DNA of 33,769 nucleotides from Sphingomonadaceae bacterium (GCA_947476735.1 CANJRZ010000010.1:1-33769), one strand, 5' to 3'. Shown: positions 19,982 to 28,742, counted from the first letter of the stretch. The notes: generated by a model from the sequence alone, not told the origin. Numbers and translations are program-made.

Positions 19982-19995
19982 TGTTAGCGCTCACA
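19982..19995. promoter_or_regulatory. Second LacI-type operator, in front of the sugar symporter
   Basis: TGTTAGCGCTCACA is a 14-bp palindrome with one mismatched pair, sharing the TAGCGCT core of the xylB operator. It lies 27 bases upstream of the symporter ATG. A TTGACT box (19958-19963), overlapping the lacI stop codon, is 17 bp from a weak ATGTTA -10 candidate that overlaps the operator. A repressor here would cover the promoter of the symporter, epimerase and xylosidase operon. Confidence 0.55.
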
Positions 19996-20022
19996 CAAGA
20001 TATTGTGACGGGCGGGGATGAC

Positions 20023-21426
20023 ATGGCGAAGAGCGTCGGCAAGAGCGGGAACCTGACCTTCATTTGCCTGATCGTGGCGGTCGCGACGATTGGCGGCTTC
20101 ATGTTCGGCTATGATTCCGGTGCCATAAACGGCACCCAGGAAGGGCTACAACGGGCCTTCAAACTCAACCAAACCGAGCTCGGCCTGACGGTGAGCGCCC
20201 TGTTGCCAGGCTGTGCGCTGGGCGCCTTCCTCGCGGGCCGCTTCGCCGACATTCACGGACGGCGCAAGGTCATGATGTTTGCCGCGCTTCTATTCTTATT
20301 GAGCGCTTTGGCTTCGGGCGCCGCACAGACCGCGATGATCCTCGCCATCGCGCGGTTCTTCGCCGGTGCAGCAGTGGGCGCAGCGAGCGTATTGTCTCCG
20401 GCCTATATCAGTGAGGTCACACCGGCCCATATTCGAGGCCGGCTGTCGAGCGCCCAGCAGGTGATGATCATCTCCGGGCTCACCGGCGCGTTTCTCGTGA
20501 ACTATAGTCTCGCCCAGGCAGCGGGATCGTCGTTGGACGCATTTTGGGGCGGACAAGCGGCGTGGCGCTGGATGTTCTGGGCGCAGGCGGTGCCTGCATT
20601 GCTTTTCCTGGTGACTTTGCTCGCTATCCCTGAAAGCCCCCGCTTCCTGGTCGCCAAGGGGCGCCAGAACGAAGCGGAACAAATCCTGACCCGCCTGTTC
20701 GGTGGAGCTCTTGCGCGGGAAAAGCTGGGAGAGATCGTCGCGTCGCTGGCAACCGACCATGCGCCCAGCCTGGTCGACATTCGCAAACCAGGTGGTGGTT
20801 GGCGACCGATCATATGGGTGGGCATTGGCCTGGCCGTGTTCCAGCAACTCGTCGGCATCAATGTGGTTTTCTATTATGGCGCCGTGCTGTGGCAGGCAGT
20901 CGGCTTTAGCGAAGCGGATGCGCTGAAGATCAACATTCTCAGCGGCGCCATGTCGATATTCGCGTGCATCGCGTCGATCCTGCTGATCGACCGTCTCGGT
21001 CGCCGTCCCTTGCTGCTGGTGGGCTCGCTTGGCATGGCTGTCACGCTAGGCACGTTGGCGTGGTGCTTCGGCCAGGCGAGCTTCGTCGGCGGGCATCTCG
21101 TCCTCCCTGCCGGCGTAGGGAGAATCGCCCTATTCGCAGCGAATGCCTATGTGGTGTTCTTCAACCTCAGCTGGGGCCCCGTGATGTGGGTCATGCTGGG
21201 CGAAATGTTCCCCAACCAGATGCGCGGGTCGGCGCTGGCCGTGGCTGGCGCAGCTCAATGGACAGCCAATTTCGCGGTGAGTGCAAGCTTTCCCTGGCTT
21301 TCGAAGAATATCGGCCTGCCGGTGACCTATGGCGCTTACACGGCCTTTGCACTGCTCTCGTTCTTCTTCGTGCGCGCCTGTGTACACGAAACCAAGGGCG
21401 TCGAGCTCGAAGCTATGCAGGGCTGA
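20023..21426 (+). CDS. Sugar porter family MFS transporter (XylE-like D-xylose:H+ symporter)
   Basis: The protein is about 467 aa with twelve membrane segments. The track ORF starts far upstream inside lacI; ATG 20023 (MAKSVGKSGNLTF) follows GGCGGGG and gives the normal length. Sugar-porter signatures are FGYDSGAINGTQ in helix 1, GRFADIHGRRKVM, PAYISEVTPAHIRGRL, the IPESPRFLVAKGR loop, QQLVGINVVFYYG in helix 7, DRLGRRPLL, and PNQMRGSALA. Xylose specificity is inferred from the adjacent xylose genes and regulator. Glucose or arabinose transport is possible. It begins an operon with galM (6 bp gap) and the GH3 gene, preceded by a probable LacI operator. Confidence 0.92.
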   Translation: MAKSVGKSGNLTFICLIVAVATIGGFMFGYDSGAINGTQEGLQRAFKLNQTELGLTVSALLPGCALGAFLAGRFADIHGRRKVMMFAALLFLLSALASGAAQTAMILAIARFFAGAAVGAASVLSPAYISEVTPAHIRGRLSSAQQVMIISGLTGAFLVNYSLAQAAGSSLDAFWGGQAAWRWMFWAQAVPALLFLVTLLAIPESPRFLVAKGRQNEAEQILTRLFGGALAREKLGEIVASLATDHAPSLVDIRKPGGGWRPIIWVGIGLAVFQQLVGINVVFYYGAVLWQAVGFSEADALKINILSGAMSIFACIASILLIDRLGRRPLLLVGSLGMAVTLGTLAWCFGQASFVGGHLVLPAGVGRIALFAANAYVVFFNLSWGPVMWVMLGEMFPNQMRGSALAVAGAAQWTANFAVSASFPWLSKNIGLPVTYGAYTAFALLSFFFVRACVHETKGVELEAMQG

Positions 21427-21432
21427 CGACCA

Positions 21433-22536
21433 ATGCCTGCCGCAGCTACGGCTGAAACCAGAATGGCGACCGCCGGGCGCATGGCAGCCGGGCGCCTCAA
21501 AAACGGTGTGCTGGTCGAAGCGGTCACGCTCACTAACGCCAGCGGCGTTTCCGCGCGCATCCTCACTTACGGCGCGACGCTTCAGTCTCTGGTTGCCCCC
21601 GATGCTGATGGCGCGCTGGCCGACATCGTTCTTGGACATGATGATGTGGCAACTTACGAGGCGACGCGCGGCTTTCTCGGCGTCACGGTCGGGCGCTATG
21701 CCAACCGCATCGCCAACGGTCGCTTCATGCTCGATGGCGTTGCGTACACGCTTCCACCAAACGACGGCACCCACAGCCTCCATAGCGGCGAACATGGCTT
21801 CGACCGCGCCCTTTGGAGAATCAGCTCGGTTATGTCGGGCGCGGTAGCGTCGGTCGCCCTCAATCATGTCAGTCCGGATGGCGAAGGCGGCTTCCCTGGC
21901 GAAGTCCAGGCATCGGTGACCTATACTCTGGACAACACAGGCAGCCTCACGATCGCATTCGCCGCAACCACCACCCGGCCGACCATCCTCAACATGACCA
22001 ACCATGCCCTCTTCAACCTAGCCGGCGATGGTTCTCCACAGGGCGCGATGATGCAACGGCTATCCATTCCCGCCGCCGCCTATACGCCCGTCGATCGACA
22101 ACTGATTCCCAGCGGCGAGCTGCGCCTGGTGGAAGGAACGCTATTCGATTTCCGCAATGGCCGCATTGTTGCCGAAGGTCTTCGCGACGGCCGCGACGCG
22201 CAGATTGGGATCGGTCGCGGTTATGACCACAACTTCGTGCTCGACAAGGGTATCACCTCCGAACCGCTACTCGCCGCAAGGCTGGAGGATGCGGTTTCCG
22301 GTCGCTGCCTGGAGGTGTTTACGACCGAACCGGGTATACAACTTTACACCGCAAACTCGTTCGACGGCAGTCTGCGCGGAAAGTCCGGTCGACGCTACCG
22401 GATGGGCGACGGCATTGCCCTTGAGCCCCAGAAATTTCCCGACACCCCCAACCAGCCTGCTTTCGGGTCGGCGCGTGTCGATCCGGGACAAAACTATCGC
22501 CACACGATGATCTATCGGCTGTCGGTCGTCCGATAG
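21433..22536 (+). CDS. galM: Aldose 1-epimerase (mutarotase)
   Basis: The protein is 367 aa and beta-sandwich in type. It interconverts alpha and beta anomers of free aldoses, which speeds use of the beta-sugar released by retaining glycosidases. Family motifs are NASGVSARILTYGATLQSLVAPD, GVTVGRYANRIANGRF, NDGTHSLHSGEHGFDRALW (catalytic His candidate), NMTNHALFNLAGDG (second His), YDHNFVLDK and a terminal EPQKFPDTPNQP (catalytic Glu). There is no obvious signal peptide, so it is cytoplasmic unless the first 15 residues are misassigned; internal Met at 11 or 17 could also be the start. It sits 6 bp after the symporter and 42 bp before the xylosidase. Confidence 0.95.
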   Translation: MPAAATAETRMATAGRMAAGRLKNGVLVEAVTLTNASGVSARILTYGATLQSLVAPDADGALADIVLGHDDVATYEATRGFLGVTVGRYANRIANGRFMLDGVAYTLPPNDGTHSLHSGEHGFDRALWRISSVMSGAVASVALNHVSPDGEGGFPGEVQASVTYTLDNTGSLTIAFAATTTRPTILNMTNHALFNLAGDGSPQGAMMQRLSIPAAAYTPVDRQLIPSGELRLVEGTLFDFRNGRIVAEGLRDGRDAQIGIGRGYDHNFVLDKGITSEPLLAARLEDAVSGRCLEVFTTEPGIQLYTANSFDGSLRGKSGRRYRMGDGIALEPQKFPDTPNQPAFGSARVDPGQNYRHTMIYRLSVVR

Positions 22537-22578
22537 TCGAACAGCCCATTATCAAAAATCCCGAAGAACGAGGCAATA

Positions 22579-25272
22579 ATGCGAAATCCTTTGGTCAAGA
22601 GAACCTTCCTGAACGAGCCCAACTTACCGTCGATCGTCGTCGCAATAGCCATGTGCACCGCGGCGCCGGTCTGGGCGCAACGGGCCACTTCTCCCGAGCA
22701 GCGGGCAAAAGCGCTGGTGGCCAGGATGACGCTAGAGGAAAAGGCGAGCCAGATCATCAACACCGCTCCTGGAATCCCGCGGCTCGGAATTCCGGACTAT
22801 CAGTGGTGGACCGAAGCTCTGCACGGGTTGGGCTTCGTGCCCAACGCGACAAACTTCCCCGCACCTATTGCGCTTGCCGCATCATTCGACGCCCCGTTGG
22901 TGAACCGGGTCGGACAGGCCACCAGCGCGGAGGGCACCAGGGCGAGTGACGCGATGGTCGCCGCGGGCAATGGCCTCGATCTCGGCTCCGGCCGCAGTTT
23001 CTGGGCTCCCAACCTCAACATCTTCCGCGACCCGCGCTGGGGGCGCGGGCAAGAAACCTATGGTGAAGACCCTTTTCTGACCGGGGCGATGGGGGTGGCC
23101 TATATCACCGGCATACAGGGTCCAAATCCTGACTCGCCCGTGAACATTGCGACGCCCAAGCATTTTGCTGTCCATAGTGGCCCCGAGTCATCCCGGCACG
23201 TGGAAGACGTCAAAATCTCGCTTCACGATATGCGCGACACCTATTTGCCGGCATTCCGCGCTGCGGTCGTCGAGGGGCATGCCGGATCGATCATGTGCGC
23301 CTATAGCGCCGTGAATGGACAGCCGACCTGCGCCAATCAATTTCTCATTCAGGACACGCTGCGCAGGGACTGGAAGTTCAATGGCGTATTCGTGTCCGAT
23401 TGTGGCGCCGTGCGTGACATCTACTCTGCACACAAATTTTCTCCTGACGCCGCATCCGCATCCGCCGCGGCGATCCGTAGCGGCCTCGATATCGAATGCG
23501 CGACCGAGAGCATCTTCGATCGCAACTCGTTCAATCAATCGGCAAATTATGTAAGCGCGGTCAGGAGCGGCAAGCTCACTGAGGTAGAACTCGATCGGGC
23601 GGTCATCCGCGGGCTGGCCGCGCGGATCCGCATCGGCGCCATGGACCGCAGCGGGTCACCTGATCGAGCGGAGTCCAGCGTGAGCAGCCGCGAACATCGC
23701 GCGCTTGCGCTCACGGCGGCCGAGAAGTCGCTGGTGCTGCTCAAAAATGATGGCGTACTCCCGTTGGCCGGCCACGCATTGAAGGTCGCGGTTGTCGGTC
23801 CTCTGGCGGATTCGCGACGGGTATTACGGGGCAACTACACTGTCCGCGAAACTGCCGACCTGCCTTCTATACTCGAAGGCCTGAAAGCGGCGATGCCGGA
23901 TGTGCAGTTCACCTATGTTCCAGCAGGTGAGTCGATCACCGATGGCGACGTCGTCCCTACCTCGGCATTGCTGAGCGAGGATGGAAAGCCCGGCGTCACG
24001 GTGCGCTATTATCCCTTCAAGCCCGATGGCAAGCCTGCGCCGACATCGCTGATGGAGAAATTTGTCCGGTCGATGTCGGCGGCAGCCGTCGATACGCCCA
24101 CCATCACGCGGGCCGAGCCGCTGGCAGCCTATGAACTGTTCAAACAGCCACTCTTGCCGGACGGCGGCAAGGCCGTGGCCAACGGGTTTCTCGTGCCGCG
24201 TTTCTCAGGCACATACCGCATCGGGGTCCGCACACTGCTCGGCGAGTTCCAGTTCGCCGACAAGCCACTCGTCGTCATCAAGAACGGCTTCAATCCCACG
24301 GTCATGCCGAATTTGCAGACGGTCGAGCTGGTAGCGGGAACACGCTATCCTTTTAGCTTTGCGATGCAGGTGCCCGCGCTCCATTTCGCCGAAATCGACT
24401 GGCAGCGCATTTCGAAACAGCCCGAGGCAGACCTGACCGACGCCGCCAGGAATGCCGACGTCATCGTCGCCGTGGTCGGGATCAATTCCAACCTGGAAAG
24501 TGAGGAATCCTCGATCAAGATTCCCGGCTTCAACGGCGGTGATCGGACATCGCTCGATCTGCCGGCGGACCAGATGAAACTGCTTGAGGCCGCCAAGGCC
24601 ACCGGCAAGCCTCTCATCGTGGTCAACGTCAGCGGTAGCGCGATCAACCTCGAATGGGCCAGGCAGAATGCCAACGCGATCATACAGGCCTGGTATCCCG
24701 GTGAAGCGGGCGGCATTGCCGTCGGCAGAGTGCTTGCCGGATTGGCCAATCCGGCTGGTCGCCTGCCGGTGACCTTCTACCGCGACGTCGCCCAGCTACC
24801 GCCGTTCGATGACTATGCGATGAAGGGCCGGACCTATCGCTATTTCGAAGGGCAACCGGTCTATCCGTTCGGATATGGTCTGAGCTACACACAGTTCGCC
24901 TATGGGCCGCTGACCGTCAAACCACGCGGCGGCCGCATGGCGCGGGGTATCGTCGTCGAAACCGAACTCACCAACACCGGCGCTCGCGCAGGCGATGAGG
25001 TCGCGCAGCTTTACCTCAATTTTCCGAACGCGCCCGGCGTCCCGAAAATCGCATTGCGGGGTTTCCAGCGGGTCAGCCTTGCCCCCGGCGATAAGCGCCT
25101 GATTCGTTTCGAGCTGTCACCACGCGACATCAGTTCGGTAACCCCGGAAGGCCGGGTCAGCATCCTCTCCGGCCGTTACCGGGCCTATGTCGGCGGCGGC
25201 CAGCCAGAGAGCGGCTTGCCCGGCCAGTCCGGCACATTCATCGTGCGCAAGCCCGAGCTATTGACTAACTGA
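22579..25272 (+). CDS. Exported GH3 beta-xylosidase/beta-glucosidase with PA14 insert
   Basis: The protein is 897 aa. A signal peptide ends near residue 33 (AMCTAAPVWAQ), so the enzyme is periplasmic or secreted. Domain order is a GH3 TIM barrel (about 45-350), the first part of the alpha/beta sandwich, an inserted PA14-like module (about 500-600, with FSGTYRIGVRTLLGEF), the rest of the sandwich, and a fibronectin-III-like C-terminus (about 800-890). The nucleophile is D274 in GVFVSDCGAV. KHFAVHSGPESSRH and WGRGQETYGEDP are typical of the GH3 branch holding beta-xylosidases. With the xylose genes around it, release of xylose from xylo-oligosaccharides is the likely role. Beta-glucosidase or arabinofuranosidase activity cannot be excluded. 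Confidence 0.92.
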   Translation: MRNPLVKRTFLNEPNLPSIVVAIAMCTAAPVWAQRATSPEQRAKALVARMTLEEKASQIINTAPGIPRLGIPDYQWWTEALHGLGFVPNATNFPAPIALAASFDAPLVNRVGQATSAEGTRASDAMVAAGNGLDLGSGRSFWAPNLNIFRDPRWGRGQETYGEDPFLTGAMGVAYITGIQGPNPDSPVNIATPKHFAVHSGPESSRHVEDVKISLHDMRDTYLPAFRAAVVEGHAGSIMCAYSAVNGQPTCANQFLIQDTLRRDWKFNGVFVSDCGAVRDIYSAHKFSPDAASASAAAIRSGLDIECATESIFDRNSFNQSANYVSAVRSGKLTEVELDRAVIRGLAARIRIGAMDRSGSPDRAESSVSSREHRALALTAAEKSLVLLKNDGVLPLAGHALKVAVVGPLADSRRVLRGNYTVRETADLPSILEGLKAAMPDVQFTYVPAGESITDGDVVPTSALLSEDGKPGVTVRYYPFKPDGKPAPTSLMEKFVRSMSAAAVDTPTITRAEPLAAYELFKQPLLPDGGKAVANGFLVPRFSGTYRIGVRTLLGEFQFADKPLVVIKNGFNPTVMPNLQTVELVAGTRYPFSFAMQVPALHFAEIDWQRISKQPEADLTDAARNADVIVAVVGINSNLESEESSIKIPGFNGGDRTSLDLPADQMKLLEAAKATGKPLIVVNVSGSAINLEWARQNANAIIQAWYPGEAGGIAVGRVLAGLANPAGRLPVTFYRDVAQLPPFDDYAMKGRTYRYFEGQPVYPFGYGLSYTQFAYGPLTVKPRGGRMARGIVVETELTNTGARAGDEVAQLYLNFPNAPGVPKIALRGFQRVSLAPGDKRLIRFELSPRDISSVTPEGRVSILSGRYRAYVGGGQPESGLPGQSGTFIVRKPELLTN

Positions 25273-25277
25273 CCAGC

Positions 25278-25306
25278 CCGACGGGCACGGGTCCCTCGTG
25301 CGTCGG
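25278..25306. terminator. Hairpin between convergent GH3 and EthD genes, possible bidirectional terminator
   Basis: CCGAC-GG-GCACG pairs with CGTGC-GTCGG around a 7-base loop, with a two-base bulge (GG) on the left arm. It lies in the 48-bp gap between the stop codons of two convergent genes, where a shared terminator is expected. There is no T-tract on either side, so it would not be a classic Rho-independent terminator. Confidence 0.4.
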
Positions 25307-25320
25307 CCCGCGGCGAGCGG

Positions 25321-26019
25321 TCAGCCGATCCGTCGCAGCATCGCGCTGCGGCGGGTATCGTTGTCGATCCGTCCGGTCTCGTCTTTGGACAGCTCGGCCA
25401 TGCCGTCCGCGTCCGTCAACGAGGCGAGGAAGTCGGAAGGACTAGCCCAGGTCAGATTGTCATAGGCGTCATAGGGATAGGCGGCGATCCCACAGGCTTC
25501 CGCAAGCGCCACGGTGATTACATGGTCGACATGAACCTGGTCGTAGGCGAGCAGCCCGGGGCCAAGCACCCTGATCGCGAGCGGAGCGTGCTGGAGGCGC
25601 CACCAATCGCGAAACTGCTGCGAGGTCGTTCCCGGGTAGCGGCTGAACGCCAGCGACAGAATGGAACCGCCGTCGCGCTGGGGCACCATCGGAAACATCG
25701 GCCCGGCCATGACCTCGACCGAGCCCGGCTCGGCGAGCGAACCGATGACGGCGAACAATGGTCGTGCCACTTCCGGCAGACCGGTCGCACGCGAAGCGGC
25801 CAGGGTAACCTCCACGGCCGCGTCCACCGTACGACTAGCCGAACCGCCGCCTTCGCCATATTCGGGACTGCGGTCGACAATGCCCAGCCGGAGGCTCGCG
25901 TCGCCGATCAGGCGGCGCATTTCCGCGGCGTCATCGACCAGCGCCTTTTCCAGCGTGTCCAGATCGCCGTCCGCGGCGTCCACCATGAATGCCAGTCTCC
26001 ACGAGTCAGCCATTCTCAT
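25321..26019 (-). CDS. EthD-like dimeric alpha/beta-barrel protein
   Basis: The protein is 232 aa. The C-terminal half contains an EthD-type ferredoxin-like repeat: LAFSRYPGTTSQQFRDWWRLQHAPLAIRVLGPG, with the WW-x3-HAPL pattern typical of EthD proteins. The N-terminal half looks like a degenerate second repeat. GAGAGAGGCG lies before the ATG. EthD proteins occur next to P450 or other oxygenases (EthD itself is needed for ETBE degradation by a P450), but their biochemical role is poorly defined. It is divergent from a second EthD-like gene across 169 bp. The two are only distantly similar, so they are not a recent duplication. Substrate unknown. Confidence 0.75.
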   Translation of the reverse strand: MRMADSWRLAFMVDAADGDLDTLEKALVDDAAEMRRLIGDASLRLGIVDRSPEYGEGGGSASRTVDAAVEVTLAASRATGLPEVARPLFAVIGSLAEPGSVEVMAGPMFPMVPQRDGGSILSLAFSRYPGTTSQQFRDWWRLQHAPLAIRVLGPGLLAYDQVHVDHVITVALAEACGIAAYPYDAYDNLTWASPSDFLASLTDADGMAELSKDETGRIDNDTRRSAMLRRIG

Positions 26020-26188
26020 CGCCTCTCTCAGCCAGAATTTCCTAGCATCATGCGATGCATGGGCCGGTGCGACTTGTCACGCGTGGGCCCGATGGCTTCG
26101 CCCCCACGATGCGGAGGCCTGATCTATTGCGCGAGCCAACCCGGTTGCACATGATCTGAACGGAATGCTGATCAGCGAAGGAACGGCG

Positions 26189-26953
26189 ATGGCGCTCTAT
26201 ACCACGGTGCACCTGCATAACGTGCCGACAGGCAAGGAAGCCGAATATGCGGCCTGGTTCGACGGGCCGCACCGCGAAGCGCTGGCCCGCCTGCGCGGCT
26301 TCAAGGGCGCCGACCGCTATGAGATCGCCTCGGCGCAGCTGGCACCTGACATCATCCATGCCTGGCGATATATGAGCGTCTACGACTTCGATCATCCCAA
26401 TCCCGCGATCGACGTGCCGGCGCTGGGCCCGCTGCTCGCCGATGTCCGCGATTCCGGGCTGGTCGCCGACGATGGCGCCGAGCGCATCTGGACCTACCGC
26501 CTGTTCGGCGACTGGAAGGGCAGCCCGAACTGGCAGCGCGACAAACCGTTGTCGGGCGTCAGCATACTCTTCGGCAACTATGTCCCGGGGCACTATGAGG
26601 CCTACCAGGACTGGTACGAGAATGTGCACAGCGTGGAAGTGGCCAATGTCCCTGGCCATGTCGCGATGAAGCGGGGCGAGTTGTCCGACCTCCAGATCGA
26701 ACCGCGCAGCTACTGTCCCGGCGACCAGCTCGTGATGACCGCTCAGCAGAGCGACGATCTGAGCTTCACCATCACCGACTTCGCCGCCCGCGCGCTGGGC
26801 CATAGCCCCAGCGGGATCGCGATGGAGCCGCGCTCGAAAGCAGGCTCGATGGCGCGAACGGTGCACTATTACCGCAAGATCAGCGGGACCCAGTTCTGGC
26901 CGGGTGGGATCGCCTATGCGGGCGACTGGTCGGCCTATCCCGGCCGAGGCTGA
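26189..26953 (+). CDS. Second EthD-like/dimeric alpha-beta barrel protein
   Basis: The protein is about 254 aa. ATG 26189 is chosen because GAAGGAA lies 6 bases upstream; the track start is eight codons earlier. The pattern VPTGKEAEYAAWFDGPHREALARLRGFKGADRY, repeated later as VPGHYEAYQDWYENVHSVEVANVPG, shows two ferredoxin-like repeats with W-(F/Y)-x2-(P/V)H motifs, as in EthD-like or dimeric alpha/beta-barrel proteins. It starts an operon with the downstream esterase (64 bp gap). No catalytic assignment is possible. Such proteins are often found in terpenoid, steroid or xenobiotic degradation clusters of sphingomonads, which fits the neighbours. Confidence 0.72.
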   Translation: MALYTTVHLHNVPTGKEAEYAAWFDGPHREALARLRGFKGADRYEIASAQLAPDIIHAWRYMSVYDFDHPNPAIDVPALGPLLADVRDSGLVADDGAERIWTYRLFGDWKGSPNWQRDKPLSGVSILFGNYVPGHYEAYQDWYENVHSVEVANVPGHVAMKRGELSDLQIEPRSYCPGDQLVMTAQQSDDLSFTITDFAARALGHSPSGIAMEPRSKAGSMARTVHYYRKISGTQFWPGGIAYAGDWSAYPGRG

Positions 26954-27017
26954 GAGGACAACGCCGTCAGGGGGAACGGCGCCGACAACGACATCGAGGA
27001 TCGGGAGAGAAGAAGAC

Positions 27018-27998
27018 ATGGGCGCGAATGACGATGAAGTCACCGGAACTCTGCATGTTCCGGCCCGGGACATTCCGGTCCCGGAATATCTCAGCCCGAT
27101 GGCCCGCGCCTATCTGATGCCGCAGCCGGCGTCGGCGCCCTATCCGGCGCTGGAGGACAAGGCGGGTTGGCGCGCCTATGTCTCGGCGGTGGATCAGGCC
27201 GTCATCCCGTTGCTCCGCCGGGTAAGCGGACAGGCGACGGCGAAGGTCGATGAACGCGATGCCGATGGCGCGCGCGTATTCGACATATTGCCCCCCGGCG
27301 TCGATCCGAACGACCGCACTATCGTGCTCGAAATGCATGGCGGCGGATTGATCCTGTGCGGCGGCGAGCTGTGCCGGATGATGGGCACAGGATCGGCGAT
27401 GCGGCTGCAGCGGCGGCTATGGTCGGTCGATTATCGCATGGCGCCCGACAACCCTTATCCGGCCGGGCTGGACGACTGCGTCGCGGCCTATCGCGCCCTG
27501 CTGCGCGAGCGTTCGCCGAAGGAGATTATCGTCAGCGGCGGTTCTGCGGGTGGCAATCTCGCCGCGGCGCTGATGCTGCGCGCGCGAGATGAGGGACTGC
27601 CCATGCCGGCGGGTTTGATCCTGGGCACGCCGGAAATCGACCTGACCGAGTCAGGAGACAGTTTCCACACCCATATCGGCGTCGATCCGGGCCTGCGCAG
27701 CCTGATGCCGGTCAACCTGCTCTACGCGGACGGTCATGACTTGCGTCATCCCTATCTGTCGCCGCTGTTCGGCGACCTCTCGGGGTTTCCGCCGACCCTA
27801 CTGACCACCGGGACGCGCGACCTGTATCTGTCGAACACCGTCCGAATGCACCGGAAACTCCGCGCCGCCGGCGTAGCGGCGGAGCTGCACCTGACCGAGG
27901 CAGGCCCCCACACCGGTTTCCCCGGTGCTCCGGAGGGTCAGGAGATCGACGTGGAAATTCGCCACTTCATCGAGGCGGCGTTACACCAGGACGAATAG
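27018..27998 (+). CDS. HSL-family alpha/beta-hydrolase (esterase/lactonase)
   Basis: The protein is 326 aa. The track ORF starts 114 bases early; ATG 27018 (MGANDDEVTG) follows GGGAGAGAAG. The hormone-sensitive-lipase oxyanion motif HGGG is at 107-110. The nucleophile is S176 in SGGSAGGN, the acid is probably D268 (TTGTRDLY) and the base H298 (AGPHTGF). There is no signal peptide. A plausible role is hydrolysis of the ester or lactone produced by the Baeyer-Villiger enzyme encoded 3 kb away, but this is inference from context. It follows the EthD-like gene in the same operon and converges with the TetR gene. Confidence 0.9.
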   Translation: MGANDDEVTGTLHVPARDIPVPEYLSPMARAYLMPQPASAPYPALEDKAGWRAYVSAVDQAVIPLLRRVSGQATAKVDERDADGARVFDILPPGVDPNDRTIVLEMHGGGLILCGGELCRMMGTGSAMRLQRRLWSVDYRMAPDNPYPAGLDDCVAAYRALLRERSPKEIIVSGGSAGGNLAAALMLRARDEGLPMPAGLILGTPEIDLTESGDSFHTHIGVDPGLRSLMPVNLLYADGHDLRHPYLSPLFGDLSGFPPTLLTTGTRDLYLSNTVRMHRKLRAAGVAAELHLTEAGPHTGFPGAPEGQEIDVEIRHFIEAALHQDE

Positions 27999-28023
27999 CA
28001 ACTCACGCGGTCAATTCCGCAGC

Positions 28024-28110
28024 TCAGCGGGTGCGGAGCAATCGCTCGCGCAGGTCGTCGAGAGACAGCTCCGCAATGTCGATACAAAGGGGAATCATGG
28101 CGTCGGTCAT
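28024..28110 (-). pseudogene. 28-codon stub resembling the N-terminus of an epoxide hydrolase (EHN domain)
   Basis: This short ORF is not in the track. Its ATG overlaps the TetR stop (ATGA, 28107-28110). The peptide runs MTDAMIPLCIDIAELSLDDL and then RERLLRTR before a TGA. It matches my memory of the start of epoxide-hydrolase N-terminal domains (IDIP...LDDLRxRLxxTRWP). The stop falls where the conserved Trp (TGG) should be, and the next codons (AAELTA) still look like a continuation before a second stop and the end of the esterase gene. It reads as the decayed 5' end of a gene once coupled to tetR. It could also be translated as a small peptide. Confidence 0.5.
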
Positions 28111-28742
28111 ATGGGTCCCGTCTGAAAATCCTCGCGCACGAAGCGGTCGAGCAATTCGGTCGCCACCGACAGGCGGCATCTGGCAACGTCGCTATCCGGG
28201 GCCCTGGCGTGGTGGCACAGCGCCCAGCCGAGGCTGTCCAGCGTCGAGATCGCCCAGGCAAAGGCCAGGGGCTGTCCCGGCTGGAGCGCGCGCCTGAACG
28301 CCGCCAGCCGCCCGGCCATCATCCGCGTGAGTTCATGACCGAACGCCAGGGCCGCTGGATGAACCATCGGAAGATGGCTCAGCGAGACCAGAATCTCGGT
28401 CGCCGCACGCTCGGACGAAACGAAATCGGCCATATCGTCAACCCACGCCGCCAGTTCCCCATGAGTCGGATCGGGGCCCGGCAAACGATCGACGACAGGA
28501 CGGAGCTTGCGCGTGAAATCATCGGAAATCTCGGCAAGGATCTCCTCCTTGTCCCGGAAATGCAGATAGAGGGTCGATCGCCTGATCCCCGCCGCCTGGG
28601 CAATTTCCTCCATCGTCACCGGGCTGAAGCCGAGCTCGAAGAACAAGGAAGCGGCGACCTCGCGGATTCGCAAGTGCGTTGCGGCCCCCCTCGGGTTCCG
28701 AACCGGCAATGCGCTGCCAATGACGAGGGATGTTTCGTTCAT
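28107..28742 (-). CDS. TetR-family transcriptional repressor
   Basis: The protein is 211 aa. The N-terminal helix-turn-helix spans about residues 22-68: THLRIREVAASLFFELGFSPVTMEEIAQAAGIRRSTLYLHFRDKEEIL contains the TetR signature. The ligand-binding domain is unlike named members, so no effector is assigned. It is divergent from the PF10118 gene, and a strong 11-bp-arm palindrome lies in the intergenic region 17 bases from its start, consistent with autoregulation. Its stop is overlapped by an epoxide-hydrolase-like stub. The shared 9-mer at 14465 suggests it may also act on the Rieske/LLM promoters. Confidence 0.93.
   Translation of the reverse strand: MNETSLVIGSALPVRNPRGAATHLRIREVAASLFFELGFSPVTMEEIAQAAGIRRSTLYLHFRDKEEILAEISDDFTRKLRPVVDRLPGPDPTHGELAAWVDDMADFVSSERAATEILVSLSHLPMVHPAALAFGHELTRMMAGRLAAFRRALQPGQPLAFAWAISTLDSLGWALCHHARAPDSDVARCRLSVATELLDRFVREDFQTGPI

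Noticed and set aside
19675-20022. N-terminal 116-codon extension of the sugar symporter in the ORF track
   Set aside because: It overlaps the lacI gene in another frame and would include the operator. The protein has a normal sugar-porter start at 20023.
26048-27073. 341-aa minus-strand ORF
   Set aside because: It is antisense to the second EthD-like gene, which has a ribosome site and family motifs on the plus strand. It also runs across the divergent promoter region.
28014-28040. TCCGCA/TGCGGA hairpin between convergent esterase and tetR genes as terminator
   Set aside because: Only a 6-bp stem with a 10-base loop, no T-tract, and it lies in the epoxide-hydrolase-like remnant.
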